From assembly GCF_024814435.1 (NCBI RefSeq), contig NZ_JANUXY010000005.1, forward strand, positions 161,954 to 225,953: a stretch of DNA of 64,000 nucleotides, in the 5' to 3' direction. This DNA is from Staphylococcus americanisciuri. Lineage in GTDB: Bacteria; Bacillota; Bacilli; Staphylococcales; Staphylococcaceae. The notes below the pieces were generated by a model that did not search any database, was not told the origin of the DNA, and was given only the letters and a program-made list of their open reading frames with translations. Below, one piece after another: positions 51,231 through 61,820 of the stretch (its first letter is position 1; each line of letters starts with the position of its first letter). The translations under genes and the position numbers were made by a program.

Positions 51231-52595
51231 CTATGTCTTCAATGCGTATTTCAATGCTTCATGTACTGACGTTACACCAATCACTTCAATGCCTTCTGGA
51301 AATGTCCAACCACCGATATTTGTTTGTGGAATAATCGCACGCTTAAAACCGAGTTTTGCGGCTTCTTGCACACGTTGTTCAATCCGTGAGACGCGTCGTA
51401 CCTCTCCTGTCAATCCAACTTCTCCAATAAAACAATCCAAACCATCTACAGCACGGTCTTTAAAGCTCGTTGCCGTCGCAATAATAATACCTAAGTCTAC
51501 CGCTGGCTCTGTTAATTTCACCCCACCAGCGACTTTAATATACGCATCTTGTTGTTGAAGTAAGTAACCCTCTTTCTTCTCCAATACCGCCATTAACAAG
51601 CTCAAACGATTATGGTCAATCCCTGTCGCCATACGCCTTGGATTATTAAACGTCGTCGGTGTCACAAGTGCTTGAACTTCGATAAGTAATGGACGCGTTC
51701 CTTCCATCGTTGCGACAATTGTAGAACCTGGTACATTAGAGGAGCGCTCTTCTAAAAACATCTCAGACGGGTTCATAACACTTTTCAAACCAGACTGCTT
51801 CATCTCAAAAATACCCATTTCATTCGTGGAACCAAAACGGTTTTTCACCGCACGCAAAATACGATAGGCATGGTGTTCATCGCCTTCAAAATATAAGACC
51901 GTATCCACCATATGTTCTAACAGACGAGGCCCTGCAATCTGACCTTCTTTCGTCACATGTCCAACAATAAATGTCGCAATGTTCATCTGTTTGGCGATAT
52001 GCATCAAACTTTGCGTACTTTCACGCACTTGAGAGACAGAACCTGGCGCCGACGTAATATCCGGATGGAAAATCGTCTGAATCGAGTCAATAACAATCAA
52101 CTCTGGCTCTATCTTCTTCACCGCTTCATGAATAATTTCCAAGTTCGTCTCCGCAAATACATTCAATGCACTGGCATCTTCTTCCAAACGATCTGCACGC
52201 AGCTTCGTTTGATTGAGGGACTCCTCACCTGTAATATATAAAATTTTGCGTTCTTTCGACAATGAAGCACACATTTGTAATAACAATGTCGACTTCCCAA
52301 TACCTGGGTCGCCCCCAATCAGTACGAGTGAACCTTGCACAATACCGCCACCTAACACGCGATTCAGCTCTCTACTGTTTGTCAAAATACGTGGTGTCTG
52401 TTCTTGCCTCACATCATTTAGCTTTTGTACTTTTGCTGTCGATTCGCTACGGACGCCATGTTTCGGACTCGCTGCTTTTTGTTCAATCGTTTCTTCCATG
52501 CTGTTCCATGCACCACAGTTCGGACATTTTCCCATCCATTTAGGCGTCTGATAACCACACGCTGTGCATTCAAAAGTTACTTTCTTTCTCGCCAT
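51231..52595 (-). CDS. radA: DNA repair protein RadA
   Basis: 454 residues. N-terminal zinc finger (Cys10, Cys13, Cys24, Cys27), RecA-like ATPase with Walker [11 protein letters not shown] and the [11 protein letters not shown]adA motif, and a C-terminal Lon-like domain ([13 protein letters not shown]). A branch-migration helicase for recombination. Follows the clpC operon at some distance, as in other Firmicutes. Confidence 0.96.
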   Translation of the reverse strand: MARKKVTFECTACGYQTPKWMGKCPNCGAWNSMEETIEQKAASPKHGVRSESTAKVQKLNDVRQEQTPRILTNSRELNRVLGGGIVQGSLVLIGGDPGIGKSTLLLQMCASLSKERKILYITGEESLNQTKLRADRLEEDASALNVFAETNLEIIHEAVKKIEPELIVIDSIQTIFHPDITSAPGSVSQVRESTQSLMHIAKQMNIATFIVGHVTKEGQIAGPRLLEHMVDTVLYFEGDEHHAYRILRAVKNRFGSTNEMGIFEMKQSGLKSVMNPSEMFLEERSSNVPGSTIVATMEGTRPLLIEVQALVTPTTFNNPRRMATGIDHNRLSLLMAVLEKKEGYLLQQQDAYIKVAGGVKLTEPAVDLGIIIATATSFKDRAVDGLDCFIGEVGLTGEVRRVSRIEQRVQEAAKLGFKRAIIPQTNIGGWTFPEGIEVIGVTSVHEALKYALKT

Positions 52596-52695
52596 GCCAA
52601 CACACCTCCATCTCTGTCATCTACCCAATCTATTTTATACTGGCAATCATCACTTGACAATGACGACACCCTTTCATAATCGAACAACTAAAAAA

Positions 52696-52737
52696 TTGAG
52701 GCAAGACCCCTTCTTATCAAGGATGTCATTGCCCCAA
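52696..52737 (-). terminator. Terminator of the ctsR-mcsA-mcsB-clpC operon
   Basis: Long imperfect stem (TTGGGGCAATGACATCCTT with AAGGGGTCTTGCCTCAA) followed by six T on the minus strand. Parts resemble the dispersed hairpin family. Confidence 0.8.
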
Positions 52738-52750
52738 CCTTTATCATGCA

Positions 52751-55198
52751 TTATGCTGTTGTTTCTACTTCTTGACGCTCAGTCACATCGTATTGGAATG
52801 TCTCTCCATCGTAATCAACAGTGACTAATTTACCATCCAATTCCTTACCTTCAAGAATAAGCTCACTCAAATTATCTTCTACTGTTTTTTGAATTGCACG
52901 AACGAGTGGACGAGCACCATATTCAGGGTCATAACCTTCTGAAGCAATTTTTTCTTTTGCTGCTTCTGTCACACTAACATGAATGTTTTGTTCTGATAAA
53001 CGTTTTGTTAATTGATTGACCATTTTTGTGACGATTTCTTTCAATTCTTCTTTGTCTAATTTATGGAAGACGATAATATCATCTACACGGTTTAAAAATT
53101 CTGGACGGAAAGCATTTTTCAAGCTCTTCATCATTGTGCTGCGAATTGTTTCATAGTCACTGTCTTCTGATTTTCCTCCAAAACCTGCGAAACGTTGGTC
53201 TTGTAATTCTTGTGCCCCAACGTTAGACGTCATAATAATAACTGTATTTCTAAAGTCTACACGACGTCCTTTAGTATCCGTTAAATGACCGTCGTCAAGC
53301 ACTTGTAATAATACATTGAAAATATCTGGATGTGCTTTCTCAATTTCATCGAATAAAATGACTGAGTATGGTTTACGACGTACTTTTTCCGTCAATTGAC
53401 CACCATCATCGTGACCTACATATCCTGGAGGTGCCCCGACTAAACGACTCACAGCATGTTTTTCCATGTACTCACTCATATCGACACGAATCATTGCATC
53501 TTCTTCACCAAACATCGATTCAGCCAATGCACGTGCGAGTTCTGTTTTACCGACACCTGTTGGTCCTAAGAAAATAAAGCTACCAATCGGACGTTTTGGA
53601 TCTTTAAGACCTGCACGCGCACGACGTACCGCTTTAGAAATGGACGTTACCGCATCTTTTTGACCAATGACACGTTCATGTAAAATCTCTTCAAGCTTGA
53701 GCAAACGATCAGATTCTGTTTCATTTAAACGTGTTAATGGAATACCTGTCCAACCTGCGATAACTTCTGAAATGTCCTCTGCCACAAGTGTTGTTTGACG
53801 TTCATCTTGGTTGTTTTTCCATTCGCTTTTCGCCTTTTCATATTGTGACTCTAATTTTGTTTGTTTATCACGCAAGTTCGCCGCATTTTCAAACTCTTGC
53901 GCATGAACTGCCGCGTCTTTTTCATTTTTCACTTGTTCAATTTGTTGCTCTAATTCTTTCAAACTCGTTGGTGTTGTATGATGTCTCAAACGTACCTTTG
54001 AACTCGCTTCATCAATTAAATCAATCGCTTTATCAGGCAAGAAACGATCTTGTACATAACGATCACTTAACTTCGCTGCTACTTCCACTGCTTCATCGGA
54101 AATATTGATACGGTGATGCGCTTCATAGCGGTCTCTCAAACCTTTTAAAATCGCAATTGTATCTTCAACACTTGGTTCGTCCACTTGTACCGGTTGGAAA
54201 CGGCGCTCAAGTGCCGCATCTTTTTCAATATGTTTGCGATATTCATCTAATGTTGTTGCACCGATACATTGTAATTCTCCACGTGCTAACGCTGGTTTCA
54301 AGATGTTAGACGCGTCGATTGCACCTTCTGCACCACCCGCACCAATCAACGTATGCAACTCATCAATAAACAGAATCACGTTACCCGCTTGATGAATTTC
54401 TTCCATCACTTTTTTCAAGCGTTCTTCAAATTCACCACGATATTTTGTACCTGCAACCACCGTACCCATATCCAATGACATGACACGTTTGCCTTTAAGT
54501 GTTTCAGGCACTTCGTTATTGACAATCGCTTGTGCTAAACCTTCTGCAATCGCTGTTTTACCAACACCCGGTTCACCGATAAGTACTGGGTTATTTTTCG
54601 TACGGCGACTCAACACTTCGATGACACGTGTAATTTCTTTGCTACGTCCGATAACAGGATCCAATGTTCCATCTTTTGCAATCACAGTTAAGTCACGTGC
54701 CAAGCTATCCAACGTTGGTGTATTATCTGATTTGGATACTTGTCCATTGCTCGATGCCATTTCAGGGCTACCCAGTGCTTTGACAACTTGTGCACGAGCC
54801 TTTGTAATATTCAAGTCTAAGTTTGCAAATACACGTGCAGCAACACCTTCATTTTCACGAATTAAACCGAGTAAAATGTGTTCTGTCCCCACAAAGTTAT
54901 GTTGCAATTTACGTGCTTCATCCATTGACAATTCAATGACTTTCTTAGCACGAGGTGTGTAGTGCAACGTCCCGATATGTTCTTGACCGTGACCAATCAA
55001 TTTTTCAACTTCATTGACTACTTTTTCTTCTGTAATATCAAAGCTTTCTAATACTTTTGCTGCAATACCCTCAGGTTCTTTCATCAAGCCTAGTAATAAA
55101 TGCTCCGTCCCAATATTTGAATGATTGAAACGAATCGCTTCTTCTTGTGCATGTGCTAACACGCGTTGTGCACGTTCTGTTAATCTACCAAATAACAT
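52751..55198 (-). CDS. clpC: ATP-dependent Clp protease ATPase subunit ClpC
   Basis: 815 residues. N-terminal repeat domain, first AAA+ module with GEPGVGKT and sensor, a UVR/coiled-coil middle region (about 415-465) used by adaptors, and a second AAA+ with GPTGVGKT. It unfolds substrates for ClpP, including arginine-phosphorylated ones marked by McsB. 15 bases after mcsB. Confidence 0.98.
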   Translation of the reverse strand: MLFGRLTERAQRVLAHAQEEAIRFNHSNIGTEHLLLGLMKEPEGIAAKVLESFDITEEKVVNEVEKLIGHGQEHIGTLHYTPRAKKVIELSMDEARKLQHNFVGTEHILLGLIRENEGVAARVFANLDLNITKARAQVVKALGSPEMASSNGQVSKSDNTPTLDSLARDLTVIAKDGTLDPVIGRSKEITRVIEVLSRRTKNNPVLIGEPGVGKTAIAEGLAQAIVNNEVPETLKGKRVMSLDMGTVVAGTKYRGEFEERLKKVMEEIHQAGNVILFIDELHTLIGAGGAEGAIDASNILKPALARGELQCIGATTLDEYRKHIEKDAALERRFQPVQVDEPSVEDTIAILKGLRDRYEAHHRINISDEAVEVAAKLSDRYVQDRFLPDKAIDLIDEASSKVRLRHHTTPTSLKELEQQIEQVKNEKDAAVHAQEFENAANLRDKQTKLESQYEKAKSEWKNNQDERQTTLVAEDISEVIAGWTGIPLTRLNETESDRLLKLEEILHERVIGQKDAVTSISKAVRRARAGLKDPKRPIGSFIFLGPTGVGKTELARALAESMFGEEDAMIRVDMSEYMEKHAVSRLVGAPPGYVGHDDGGQLTEKVRRKPYSVILFDEIEKAHPDIFNVLLQVLDDGHLTDTKGRRVDFRNTVIIMTSNVGAQELQDQRFAGFGGKSEDSDYETIRSTMMKSLKNAFRPEFLNRVDDIIVFHKLDKEELKEIVTKMVNQLTKRLSEQNIHVSVTEAAKEKIASEGYDPEYGARPLVRAIQKTVEDNLSELILEGKELDGKLVTVDYDGETFQYDVTERQEVETTA

Positions 55199-55213
55199 AA
55201 CTCAACCTCCAAT

Positions 55214-56218
55214 TTATAAATACTGTCTTAAAATATCTGCACGTTTTGATTCGATTGATTGTGTTGTTTCTTCATCTATTAAAAATGGTGATTGGATGGC
55301 AATCATCATGGCATTAAAATCAAAATCTGGCATGTCTAGTACACCTAAATCAACACCCAACTTAATATCGCTTAAACGATAAGACGCCTCTTCTACTGAA
55401 ATGCGTCGGCTATATTTTAAAATACCGAGTGAACGATAAATACGATCTAGCGTCTCCGTTTCCTTGTGGGCTAACAAGCGTTGACGCACTTCAAGTTCTT
55501 CATTGATAATCTGCGTAACTAATTCCGTTAGTGCCTCAATAATTTCTTGTTCCGACTTGCCAAGTGTCAGTTGATTCGACACTTGATACACATGACCATA
55601 TACTTGAGAACCTTCGCCATAAATACCACGAATTGTAAAACCAAAGCGGTTAATCGACTGTGCGATGCGACTCATGCGTTTCATTATTGATAGCCCTGGA
55701 AGATGCAACATCACACTTGCACGCATACCTGTCCCAATATTCGTTGGACATGTTGTTAAATAACCGAGTGTTTCATCATAACTAATCTCAACTTCTGCAT
55801 CTAATTGATCATCAATATTCGATGCACGTTGATATAAATCGTCTAGTGACAAATCCTGCCCCATCACTTGAATACGTACATGATCTTCTTCATTGACCAT
55901 TACACTGACTGATTCATCATCATTCAACAACACTGCCGCTGCTGGTTGCTTCGTCAGTTCTGGACTAATTAAATGCTTCGCCACCAACTTATAAGCACTT
56001 TGTTGATCCATATCATTCAGGCGTTGCACCTTCAAATCTGTCAATGCGTCCTGCACTTCGTTAACCACTCGATGTCCCTCATCTTCATTCGGAAACATCA
56101 ATGGATGGACGTAATTTTCAAGATTACGCGCTAAACGAATTCGTGAAGACATTACCACAGGTCGCGTTGGTTCCTGTTGTTGCCCGCTTGATAACGGTGT
56201 GTTATGTTCATTCATCAT
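55214..56218 (-). CDS. mcsB: Protein-arginine kinase
   Basis: 334 residues from the ATG at 56216-56218 (or the adjacent ATG 3 bases later). It overlaps mcsA by 11 bases. A longer frame to 56293 runs inside mcsA and is rejected. Phosphagen-kinase-like fold: [11 protein letters not shown], and [14 protein letters not shown] with the catalytic cysteine. Marks misfolded proteins and CtsR with phosphoarginine for ClpCP. Length and motifs are intact. Confidence 0.94.
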   Translation of the reverse strand: MMNEHNTPLSSGQQQEPTRPVVMSSRIRLARNLENYVHPLMFPNEDEGHRVVNEVQDALTDLKVQRLNDMDQQSAYKLVAKHLISPELTKQPAAAVLLNDDESVSVMVNEEDHVRIQVMGQDLSLDDLYQRASNIDDQLDAEVEISYDETLGYLTTCPTNIGTGMRASVMLHLPGLSIMKRMSRIAQSINRFGFTIRGIYGEGSQVYGHVYQVSNQLTLGKSEQEIIEALTELVTQIINEELEVRQRLLAHKETETLDRIYRSLGILKYSRRISVEEASYRLSDIKLGVDLGVLDMPDFDFNAMMIAIQSPFLIDEETTQSIESKRADILRQYL

Positions 56219-56741
56219 GGCGACTCGACACCTCACTTTGCTGCGTCTGTTCCAACGCCTGAATCTCATCACGTACAACAGCCGCTTCTTCAAAGGCTTG
56301 TTGTGCTACTAATGTCTCTAAATACGCACGCTTTTCTTCAATCTGACGTTTTAAAGCGCGTTTAGTATGCGATGATTTTGGATACTTCCCCGAATGTTCG
56401 AGATGTCCACCTTGCACACGGCGTACAATATCCGCAACATCCTCACGAAATGTCTCGTAACAATCATGACAACCAAACTTCCCAACATGTGCAATATCTT
56501 TCAACGTCATCTGACACGTCGGACATCGCTTCTCTTCACGAAACATCCGTTGATCAACATTGATGCCATGTTTTGCCGCAAGATGCTGGAGGATTTGTTG
56601 AATGACAAACGTCCCTTCAACATCATCACCTTCATGCCAATGTTCATCCGATTGCCCATGAACAGGTTCTTGGTATAACTGCGTAGCCATTGCTTTGTTC
56701 GCTTTACTATATTGTAATGTTTGTTCTTCTTGACGATACAT
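56208..56741 (-). CDS. mcsA: McsA, activator of McsB, with a divergent N-terminus
   Basis: 177 residues. The second zinc module (CPTC at 73-76, CHDC at 91-94) and C-terminal UVR domain (about 130-165) match McsA. The N-terminal module usually present in staphylococcal McsA (two CxxC-like pairs in the first 35 residues) is missing: the first 72 residues contain no cysteine. No alternative frame or upstream start restores it; the ATG has a good AAGGTG site. Stimulates the McsB kinase. Strongly coupled to mcsB by overlap. Confidence 0.88.
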   Translation of the reverse strand: MYRQEEQTLQYSKANKAMATQLYQEPVHGQSDEHWHEGDDVEGTFVIQQILQHLAAKHGINVDQRMFREEKRCPTCQMTLKDIAHVGKFGCHDCYETFREDVADIVRRVQGGHLEHSGKYPKSSHTKRALKRQIEEKRAYLETLVAQQAFEEAAVVRDEIQALEQTQQSEVSSRHDE

Positions 56742-56761
56742 GACGCATCACCTTCTCATCT

Positions 56762-57223
56762 CTAGTAATAATTAATCACTGGTAACAAGCGCTTCAATAT
56801 ATTAGCACGAATAATATCTCTCGATGCTACATCCATTTTTAATGTTTCACGATCAACCACCGCTGCAATCATCTTAGCCTCACGTTCAGTGATTAGCTCA
56901 TTCTCTAACAAACCATCAATGATGTAGTATGCTTGTTGTTGTGATAACGATGTACCAATCAACGACATCAAGTGCTTAATATAGTTTGCATGGTCTTTCG
57001 TCTCTATCTTCGTGATGCGTATATAGCCGCCACCACCACGCTTACTTTCTATCTCATAACCATGCTCATTAGTAAAGCGTGTTTTTATGACATAATTAAG
57101 CTGAGATGGTACGCAATCAAAACGTTCGGCAATATTCGCACGTTGTATTTCTACAACATCTGCTTGTGCCTCTTCAAAAAGTTTTTTAATGTATTGTTCT
57201 ATGATATCTGACATATTATGCAT
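56762..57223 (-). CDS. ctsR: Transcriptional repressor CtsR
   Basis: 153 residues from MHNMSDII; an ATG 3 bases earlier is possible. A winged helix-turn-helix ([15 protein letters not shown]) with the glycine-rich wing ([12 protein letters not shown]), and a C-terminal McsB-interacting domain ending [12 protein letters not shown]. Heat-sensing repressor of clp genes and its own operon. AAGGGG site upstream; the promoter carries two CtsR operators. Confidence 0.97.
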   Translation of the reverse strand: MHNMSDIIEQYIKKLFEEAQADVVEIQRANIAERFDCVPSQLNYVIKTRFTNEHGYEIESKRGGGGYIRITKIETKDHANYIKHLMSLIGTSLSQQQAYYIIDGLLENELITEREAKMIAAVVDRETLKMDVASRDIIRANILKRLLPVINYY

Positions 57224-57235
57224 CATATCACCCCT

Positions 57236-57283
57236 TTTGACCATCTTTGACTATATTATATGACCATCTTTGACCTTTTTCAA
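57236..57283 (-). promoter_or_regulatory. ctsR promoter flanked by two CtsR operators
   Basis: Minus strand TTGAAA (57283-57278), 17-base spacer, TATAAT (57260-57255). Heptad pairs GGTCAAAGATGGTCA (57275-57261) in the spacer and AGTCAAAGATGGTCAAA (57252-57236) over the start region match the CtsR consensus, so autoregulation is direct. Confidence 0.9.
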
Positions 57284-57389
57284 CCAATATGTTTTTTCAA
57301 TTCTTTAATATTGTTATGTCAATGCTTTCATTTATGTTGTATTATAGAGCTAGTAAAATTTTAAATAATTTAATAAGAGGTGTTACTTC

Positions 57390-58595
57390 ATGCATATTAT
57401 CATAGGGATTGTCGGCATCATTGTATTCTTAGCCCTCGCACTCCTTGCAAGTTCAGACAAAAAGAATGTGCGTTGGCAATACATTGGCCTTATGCTTGTC
57501 ATCCAACTCGTCTTAGCCTTTTTCTTACTTAAAACAAACATTGGTATCAAAATCGTTGGAGGCGTCGCATCAGGGTTTGCTTATTTGTTAAAACAAGCAT
57601 CAGAAGGAATTAACTTTGTATTCGGTGGTCTAATGAATGATGGCGCGTCCACTTTCTTCATTAACGTTTTATTACCAATTGTGTTTATCTCAGCATTAAT
57701 CGGTATTTTACAATATTTGAAGATTTTGCCGCTTATTATTAACGTTCTTGGTTTCTTAATTTCAAAAGTGAACGGTATGGGGCGTTTAGAATCATACAAT
57801 GCGGTAGCCTCAGCAATTTTAGGGCAATCAGAAGTATTTATTTCATTGAAGAAACAACTTCCATACATTCCGAAACATCGTTTATACACATTGACAGCTT
57901 CTGCTATGTCTACGATTTCAGCATCAATCGTTGGGGCATATTTCACTATGATTAAACCAGAATATGTCGTAACAGCTGTTGTCTTAAACTTATTCGGTGG
58001 TTTTATCATTGCATCTATTATCAATCCTTACAAAGTGAACGAAGAAGATGACAAGTTAATCATCGATACAGATCAAAAACAACAATCATTCTTTGAAATG
58101 TTAGGGGAATATATTTTAGATGGTTTTAAAGTTGCAGTGATTGTAGGCGCGATGTTAATCGGTTATATCGCTCTTATCTCATTATTAAACGGACTTGTTG
58201 GTGGTCTTATCAGCCTCGTATCTGGCGGTTCAGTAGATTGGAACTTCCAAACATTAATCGGCTTCGTCTTCGCACCACTTGCATTCTTAACAGGGATTCC
58301 TTGGAGTGATGCCGTTGATGCTGGTTCAATCATGGCAACTAAACTATTATCTAACGAATTCGTCGCAATGACAGAACTTGGCAAAGTACAAGGTTTATCA
58401 GACCGTGCAGTTGGTATTGTTTCAGTCTTCCTAGTATCATTTGCCAACTTCAGCTCAATCGGCATTATCTCAGGTGCCATCAAATCATTAAACGATGAAA
58501 AAGGCGACATGGTTGCACGCTTCGGATTAAAACTTTTATTCGGTGCAACACTCGTATCATTTATCTCAGCAACAATTACTGGATTCTTCCTTTAA
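57390..58595 (+). CDS. nupC: Concentrative nucleoside transporter
   Basis: 401 residues, CNT family, about 10 membrane helices. The NMG-like gate and GQSEVFISLKKQLPYI signature are present, plus the C-terminal FANFSSIGIISG. Imports nucleosides with H+ or Na+. ATG with AGAGGTG upstream. Single-gene transcript, divergent from ctsR and ending at a strong terminator. Confidence 0.93.
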   Translation: MHIIIGIVGIIVFLALALLASSDKKNVRWQYIGLMLVIQLVLAFFLLKTNIGIKIVGGVASGFAYLLKQASEGINFVFGGLMNDGASTFFINVLLPIVFISALIGILQYLKILPLIINVLGFLISKVNGMGRLESYNAVASAILGQSEVFISLKKQLPYIPKHRLYTLTASAMSTISASIVGAYFTMIKPEYVVTAVVLNLFGGFIIASIINPYKVNEEDDKLIIDTDQKQQSFFEMLGEYILDGFKVAVIVGAMLIGYIALISLLNGLVGGLISLVSGGSVDWNFQTLIGFVFAPLAFLTGIPWSDAVDAGSIMATKLLSNEFVAMTELGKVQGLSDRAVGIVSVFLVSFANFSSIGIISGAIKSLNDEKGDMVARFGLKLLFGATLVSFISATITGFFL

Positions 58596-58604
58596 TCCAT
58601 AATA

Positions 58605-58644
58605 AAAGCCATTAAAATTCTGTATCGAATTTTAATGGCTTTTC
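58605..58644. terminator. Terminator between convergent nupC and pdxT
   Basis: Perfect 16-base stem aaaagccattaaaatt with aattttaatggctttt around 8 bases; works in both directions. Confidence 0.9.
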
Positions 58645-58788
58645 TATTAAGTATGCCTTCTTATTTTTTCAAATATGCATAATACCGTAACAGTAAACAC
58701 AATCATTTTTCTCATTTTGTCAAACCGTGAAGTTCTATTAAAACCCCTGTTTTCCAAACACCGTTTATCATTTCCAAGATGGGTCAAC

Positions 58789-58816
58789 GGAACCTTTTTA
58801 GAAAAATGAGATTTCC
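58789..58816. repeat. Hairpin-family copy near the pdxT end
   Basis: ggaacct and agatttcc flank a core ttttagaaaaatg that resembles 8452-8501 and the inner part of 9121-9190. It lies just past the pdxT stop codon and contains no T-tract. The minus-strand open frame across it (58647-58835) looks spurious. Confidence 0.4.
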
Positions 58817-58824
58817 CACTCACA

Positions 58825-59382
58825 TTACGAGCCAATCACTTGTTCAATAAAGTAACGCATCATTGTTGTATCATCCGTCAATTCTGGATGGAATGACACA
58901 CCAAGATAACGCCCTTGTCGCACGGCAATCATTTTATCGTCAATCGCTCCCAATACTGTTACACCATCACGGACAGATTGAATGTGTGGTGCGCGAATAA
59001 AGACACCTTCTACAGGTTGTTCAATCCCTTCAATATCCAGCATGGCTTCAAAGCTATCGACTTGGCGTCCGAACGAATTACGTGCAACCGTAATATCTAA
59101 CTTTTGCAAATAACCTTCTTCACCTTCAATATCATGTGCAAGCACGATTAAGCCTGCACATGTCCCATACATCGGCAATGAAGATGTGCGCAATGCGTCT
59201 CTAAAACCATATAACGTCATGAGGCGACGTAATGTCGTTGATTCACCACCTGGTATTACTAAACCATCCAACGTCTCTAGTAATGCGACAGTTTTCACTG
59301 CGACTGCTTCATGTCCACATGCTTCAATTTGTCGCATATGTTCACGTACGGCGCCTTGTAATGCTAACACACCTATTCTCAT
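58825..59382 (-). CDS. pdxT: Glutaminase subunit of PLP synthase
   Basis: 185 residues from the ATG at 59380-59382 ([12 protein letters not shown]); a GTG further upstream overlaps pdxS and is unlikely. Class I glutamine amidotransferase: nucleophile Cys75 in [10 protein letters not shown] and SFHPELT His/Glu near the end; PGGESTT is characteristic. Supplies ammonia to PdxS. One base after the pdxS stop. Confidence 0.95.
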   Translation of the reverse strand: MRIGVLALQGAVREHMRQIEACGHEAVAVKTVALLETLDGLVIPGGESTTLRRLMTLYGFRDALRTSSLPMYGTCAGLIVLAHDIEGEEGYLQKLDITVARNSFGRQVDSFEAMLDIEGIEQPVEGVFIRAPHIQSVRDGVTVLGAIDDKMIAVRQGRYLGVSFHPELTDDTTMMRYFIEQVIGS

Positions 59383-59383
59383 C

Positions 59384-60271
59384 TTACCAACCACGCTCTT
59401 GCATACGTTCTTCCAGTGATAGTTGGTTAATATCTAACCCTTTCATTGCCGCACCTAAATCTTTTGCCAAACGACCAATCAACTCATAATCTTGGTAATG
59501 TGTCGTTGCTTGTACAATCGCCTTCGCAAACGTTTCAGGATCCTCAGACTTAAAGATACCTGATCCAACAAACACACCATCTGCACCAAGTTCCATCATC
59601 AATGCTGCATCTTGTGGTGTCGCAACACCGCCTGCCGCAAAGTTAACCACTGGTAGGCGACCATGCTTTTTAATATCTTGTAAGATGTGATACGGTGCAC
59701 CTAAGTTTTTCGCTTCTGTCATCAATTCATCGTCACTCATTACCGTAATGCGTGCGACTTCTTGATTCACTTGACGCATATGACGTACCGCTTCAACAAT
59801 ATTCCCTGTTCCCGGCTCGCCTTTCGTACGCAACATCGCTGCACCTTCACCAATACGGCGTGCCGCTTCACCTAAGTTACGACATCCACATACGAATGGT
59901 ACCGTATAGTCGCTTTTCTTCAGATGAAACACTTCATCTGCTGGCGTTAATACTTCTGATTCATCTATGTAGTCAACACCCATTGCTTCCAATACACGTG
60001 CTTCTGTAATATGACCAATACGACACTTCGCCATAACCGGAATGGATACAGCATTCATTACTTCCTCGACAATTTTTGGGTTACATGCACGTGCAACACC
60101 ACCCGCTGCACGAATATCTGATGGCACACGTTCTAATGCCATAACGGCCACTGCACCTGCTGCCTCCGCAATTTTCGCTTGTTCTGCATTCACGACATCC
60201 ATAATGACGCCGCCTTTTTGCATTTCTGCCATACCACGTTTTACACGTTCTGATCCGACTTGTTTCGTCAT
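59384..60271 (-). CDS. pdxS: Pyridoxal 5'-phosphate synthase subunit PdxS
   Basis: 295 residues, TIM barrel. Catalytic lysine in [11 protein letters not shown] and the phosphate-binding [13 protein letters not shown] are seen. It makes PLP from ribose-5-P, glyceraldehyde-3-P and ammonia, in a 24-mer with PdxT. ATG with AAAGGGGG upstream. Divergent from pdxR across 98 bases. Confidence 0.97.
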   Translation of the reverse strand: MTKQVGSERVKRGMAEMQKGGVIMDVVNAEQAKIAEAAGAVAVMALERVPSDIRAAGGVARACNPKIVEEVMNAVSIPVMAKCRIGHITEARVLEAMGVDYIDESEVLTPADEVFHLKKSDYTVPFVCGCRNLGEAARRIGEGAAMLRTKGEPGTGNIVEAVRHMRQVNQEVARITVMSDDELMTEAKNLGAPYHILQDIKKHGRLPVVNFAAGGVATPQDAALMMELGADGVFVGSGIFKSEDPETFAKAIVQATTHYQDYELIGRLAKDLGAAMKGLDINQLSLEERMQERGW

Positions 60272-60369
60272 AAAAAATTCCCCCTTTATGTATATTTAGA
60301 TGTAGCTTATACTAATAACTGAACTGGTTAAAGTATCAAATTAGCAAAATACTAAGGGGTCAGATAACA

Positions 60370-61767
60370 ATGGAAATGCTGATGTTTCATATCGATAAGT
60401 CACACAAACAACCGATTTATATGCAATTATACGAAAAAATTCGTAATAGTATTATTAATGGACAACTGCAAGAAGGCGAAAAACTACCATCCAAGCGCCT
60501 ATTAGGAGACTATCTCTCTATTAGCCAAACAACGATTGAGAACGCCTATGCTCAACTGATGGATGAAGGCTATATTTACAGCAAGCAACGTTCTGGCTTC
60601 TTTGTGAGTGACATTGATACTTTGCCTCTCACAACAACACAACGTGAGATTAATATAACACCTATATCCTATACAGAAGCATCTGCACCACGCTATGCTT
60701 TTCAATTAGGCGCCATTGACAAAGCCCATTTTCCATTTGAACTATTTCGTAAATATGCCAAAGAAGCGTTTGATACATTGCAACATACATTGATTGAAGC
60801 CGGAGACCAGCAAGGTGATTTTACGTTGCGTCAACAAATTAGTCATTATCTTTTTCACAGCCGTGGCGTTCAATCAACACCTGAACAAGTCATTATCGCA
60901 TCATCCACGGAACAATTATTGTCTATCATTACAGACTTGTTACCAGAACAACACACGTTTATGTTGGAAGATCCCATCTATCCACAAGTACCGCAATTAC
61001 TGTCACGCAAACATATACCGTATCATTTTATTCCGGTACAACAAGATGGCATTCAGGTTGAACAGATTGCGCAGTATGATGACAATATTGTATATATCAC
61101 GCCCAGTCATCAATTCCCAACAGGCGTAACGATGAACTTACAGAATCGTATAAAGTTACTCAAATGGGCAAGCGCACACCCAGAACGCTATATTATTGAA
61201 GACGACTATGACTCTGAATTTCGATACGAAGGCAAACCGATACCCGCACTTCAAAGTTTGGATAAGGCAGAGCGTGTCATTTACGTCAGCACCTTTTCAA
61301 AATCCATCGCACCGAGTATTCGTATTGCTTACGCCGTCTTACCCATTCAGTTGGCAAAGCAATACCAACAAACTATAAATATTGAAGGTGGTACCGTGCC
61401 ACGCCATACACAATATATGGTTAGTCGTTTTATGGAAAGCAATCAATTTGAACGGCATCTCAATCGCATGCGCAAAATCTACCGTCAAAAACGTGACGTA
61501 TTGCTCGACTACTTATCACAATATCCAGATCTTTGCCAAATCAGCGGTGCGCAAACGGGTATGCATTTCGTAGTCACCATTGTGAATGGTTTGAGTGAGC
61601 AAGAGTGCATACAGCGATTTAAGGCACACGCTATTGATATTCAACCATTGTCACACTATCGTTTTCATGCCGACAACCCAACACCACGCTTTGTATTAGG
61701 ATTTGGTGGTATCGAGGACAGTCAATTAGCCAATCATGCTGAACAACTCATTCATGCACTACAATAA
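60370..61767 (+). CDS. pdxR: MocR-type regulator of PLP synthesis
   Basis: 465 residues. N-terminal GntR winged HTH (about 8-75: QLYEKIRNSIINGQLQEGEKLPSKR) fused to a class I aminotransferase-like domain with the PLP lysine in STFSKSIAPS near residue 315-320. Divergent from pdxST, as PdxR is in other Gram-positives, where it activates pdxST when PLP is low. AAGGGG about 10 bases upstream of the ATG. No clear operator was identified in the 98-base divergent gap. Confidence 0.9.
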   Translation: MEMLMFHIDKSHKQPIYMQLYEKIRNSIINGQLQEGEKLPSKRLLGDYLSISQTTIENAYAQLMDEGYIYSKQRSGFFVSDIDTLPLTTTQREINITPISYTEASAPRYAFQLGAIDKAHFPFELFRKYAKEAFDTLQHTLIEAGDQQGDFTLRQQISHYLFHSRGVQSTPEQVIIASSTEQLLSIITDLLPEQHTFMLEDPIYPQVPQLLSRKHIPYHFIPVQQDGIQVEQIAQYDDNIVYITPSHQFPTGVTMNLQNRIKLLKWASAHPERYIIEDDYDSEFRYEGKPIPALQSLDKAERVIYVSTFSKSIAPSIRIAYAVLPIQLAKQYQQTINIEGGTVPRHTQYMVSRFMESNQFERHLNRMRKIYRQKRDVLLDYLSQYPDLCQISGAQTGMHFVVTIVNGLSEQECIQRFKAHAIDIQPLSHYRFHADNPTPRFVLGFGGIEDSQLANHAEQLIHALQ

Positions 61768-61771
61768 CAAA

Positions 61772-61815
61772 AACCTCCTTACAGAGCCTTGAAATAAAGC
61801 TTTGTAAGGAGGCTT
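61772..61815. terminator. Bidirectional terminator between pdxR and the FUSC gene
   Basis: Stem cctccttaca with tgtaaggagg, A/T runs on both sides. Serves both convergent genes. Confidence 0.8.
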
Positions 61816-61820
61816 AATAT

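Noticed and set aside
56208..56741. Frameshift in the mcsA 5' end as cause of the missing cysteines
   Set aside because: The other two frames give no CxxC pairs; one stops within 14 codons. The used start has a good ribosome site.
58647..58835. 62-residue minus-strand frame between nupC and pdxT
   Set aside because: Runs through the terminator side and a hairpin repeat, overlaps the pdxT end, no ribosome site.
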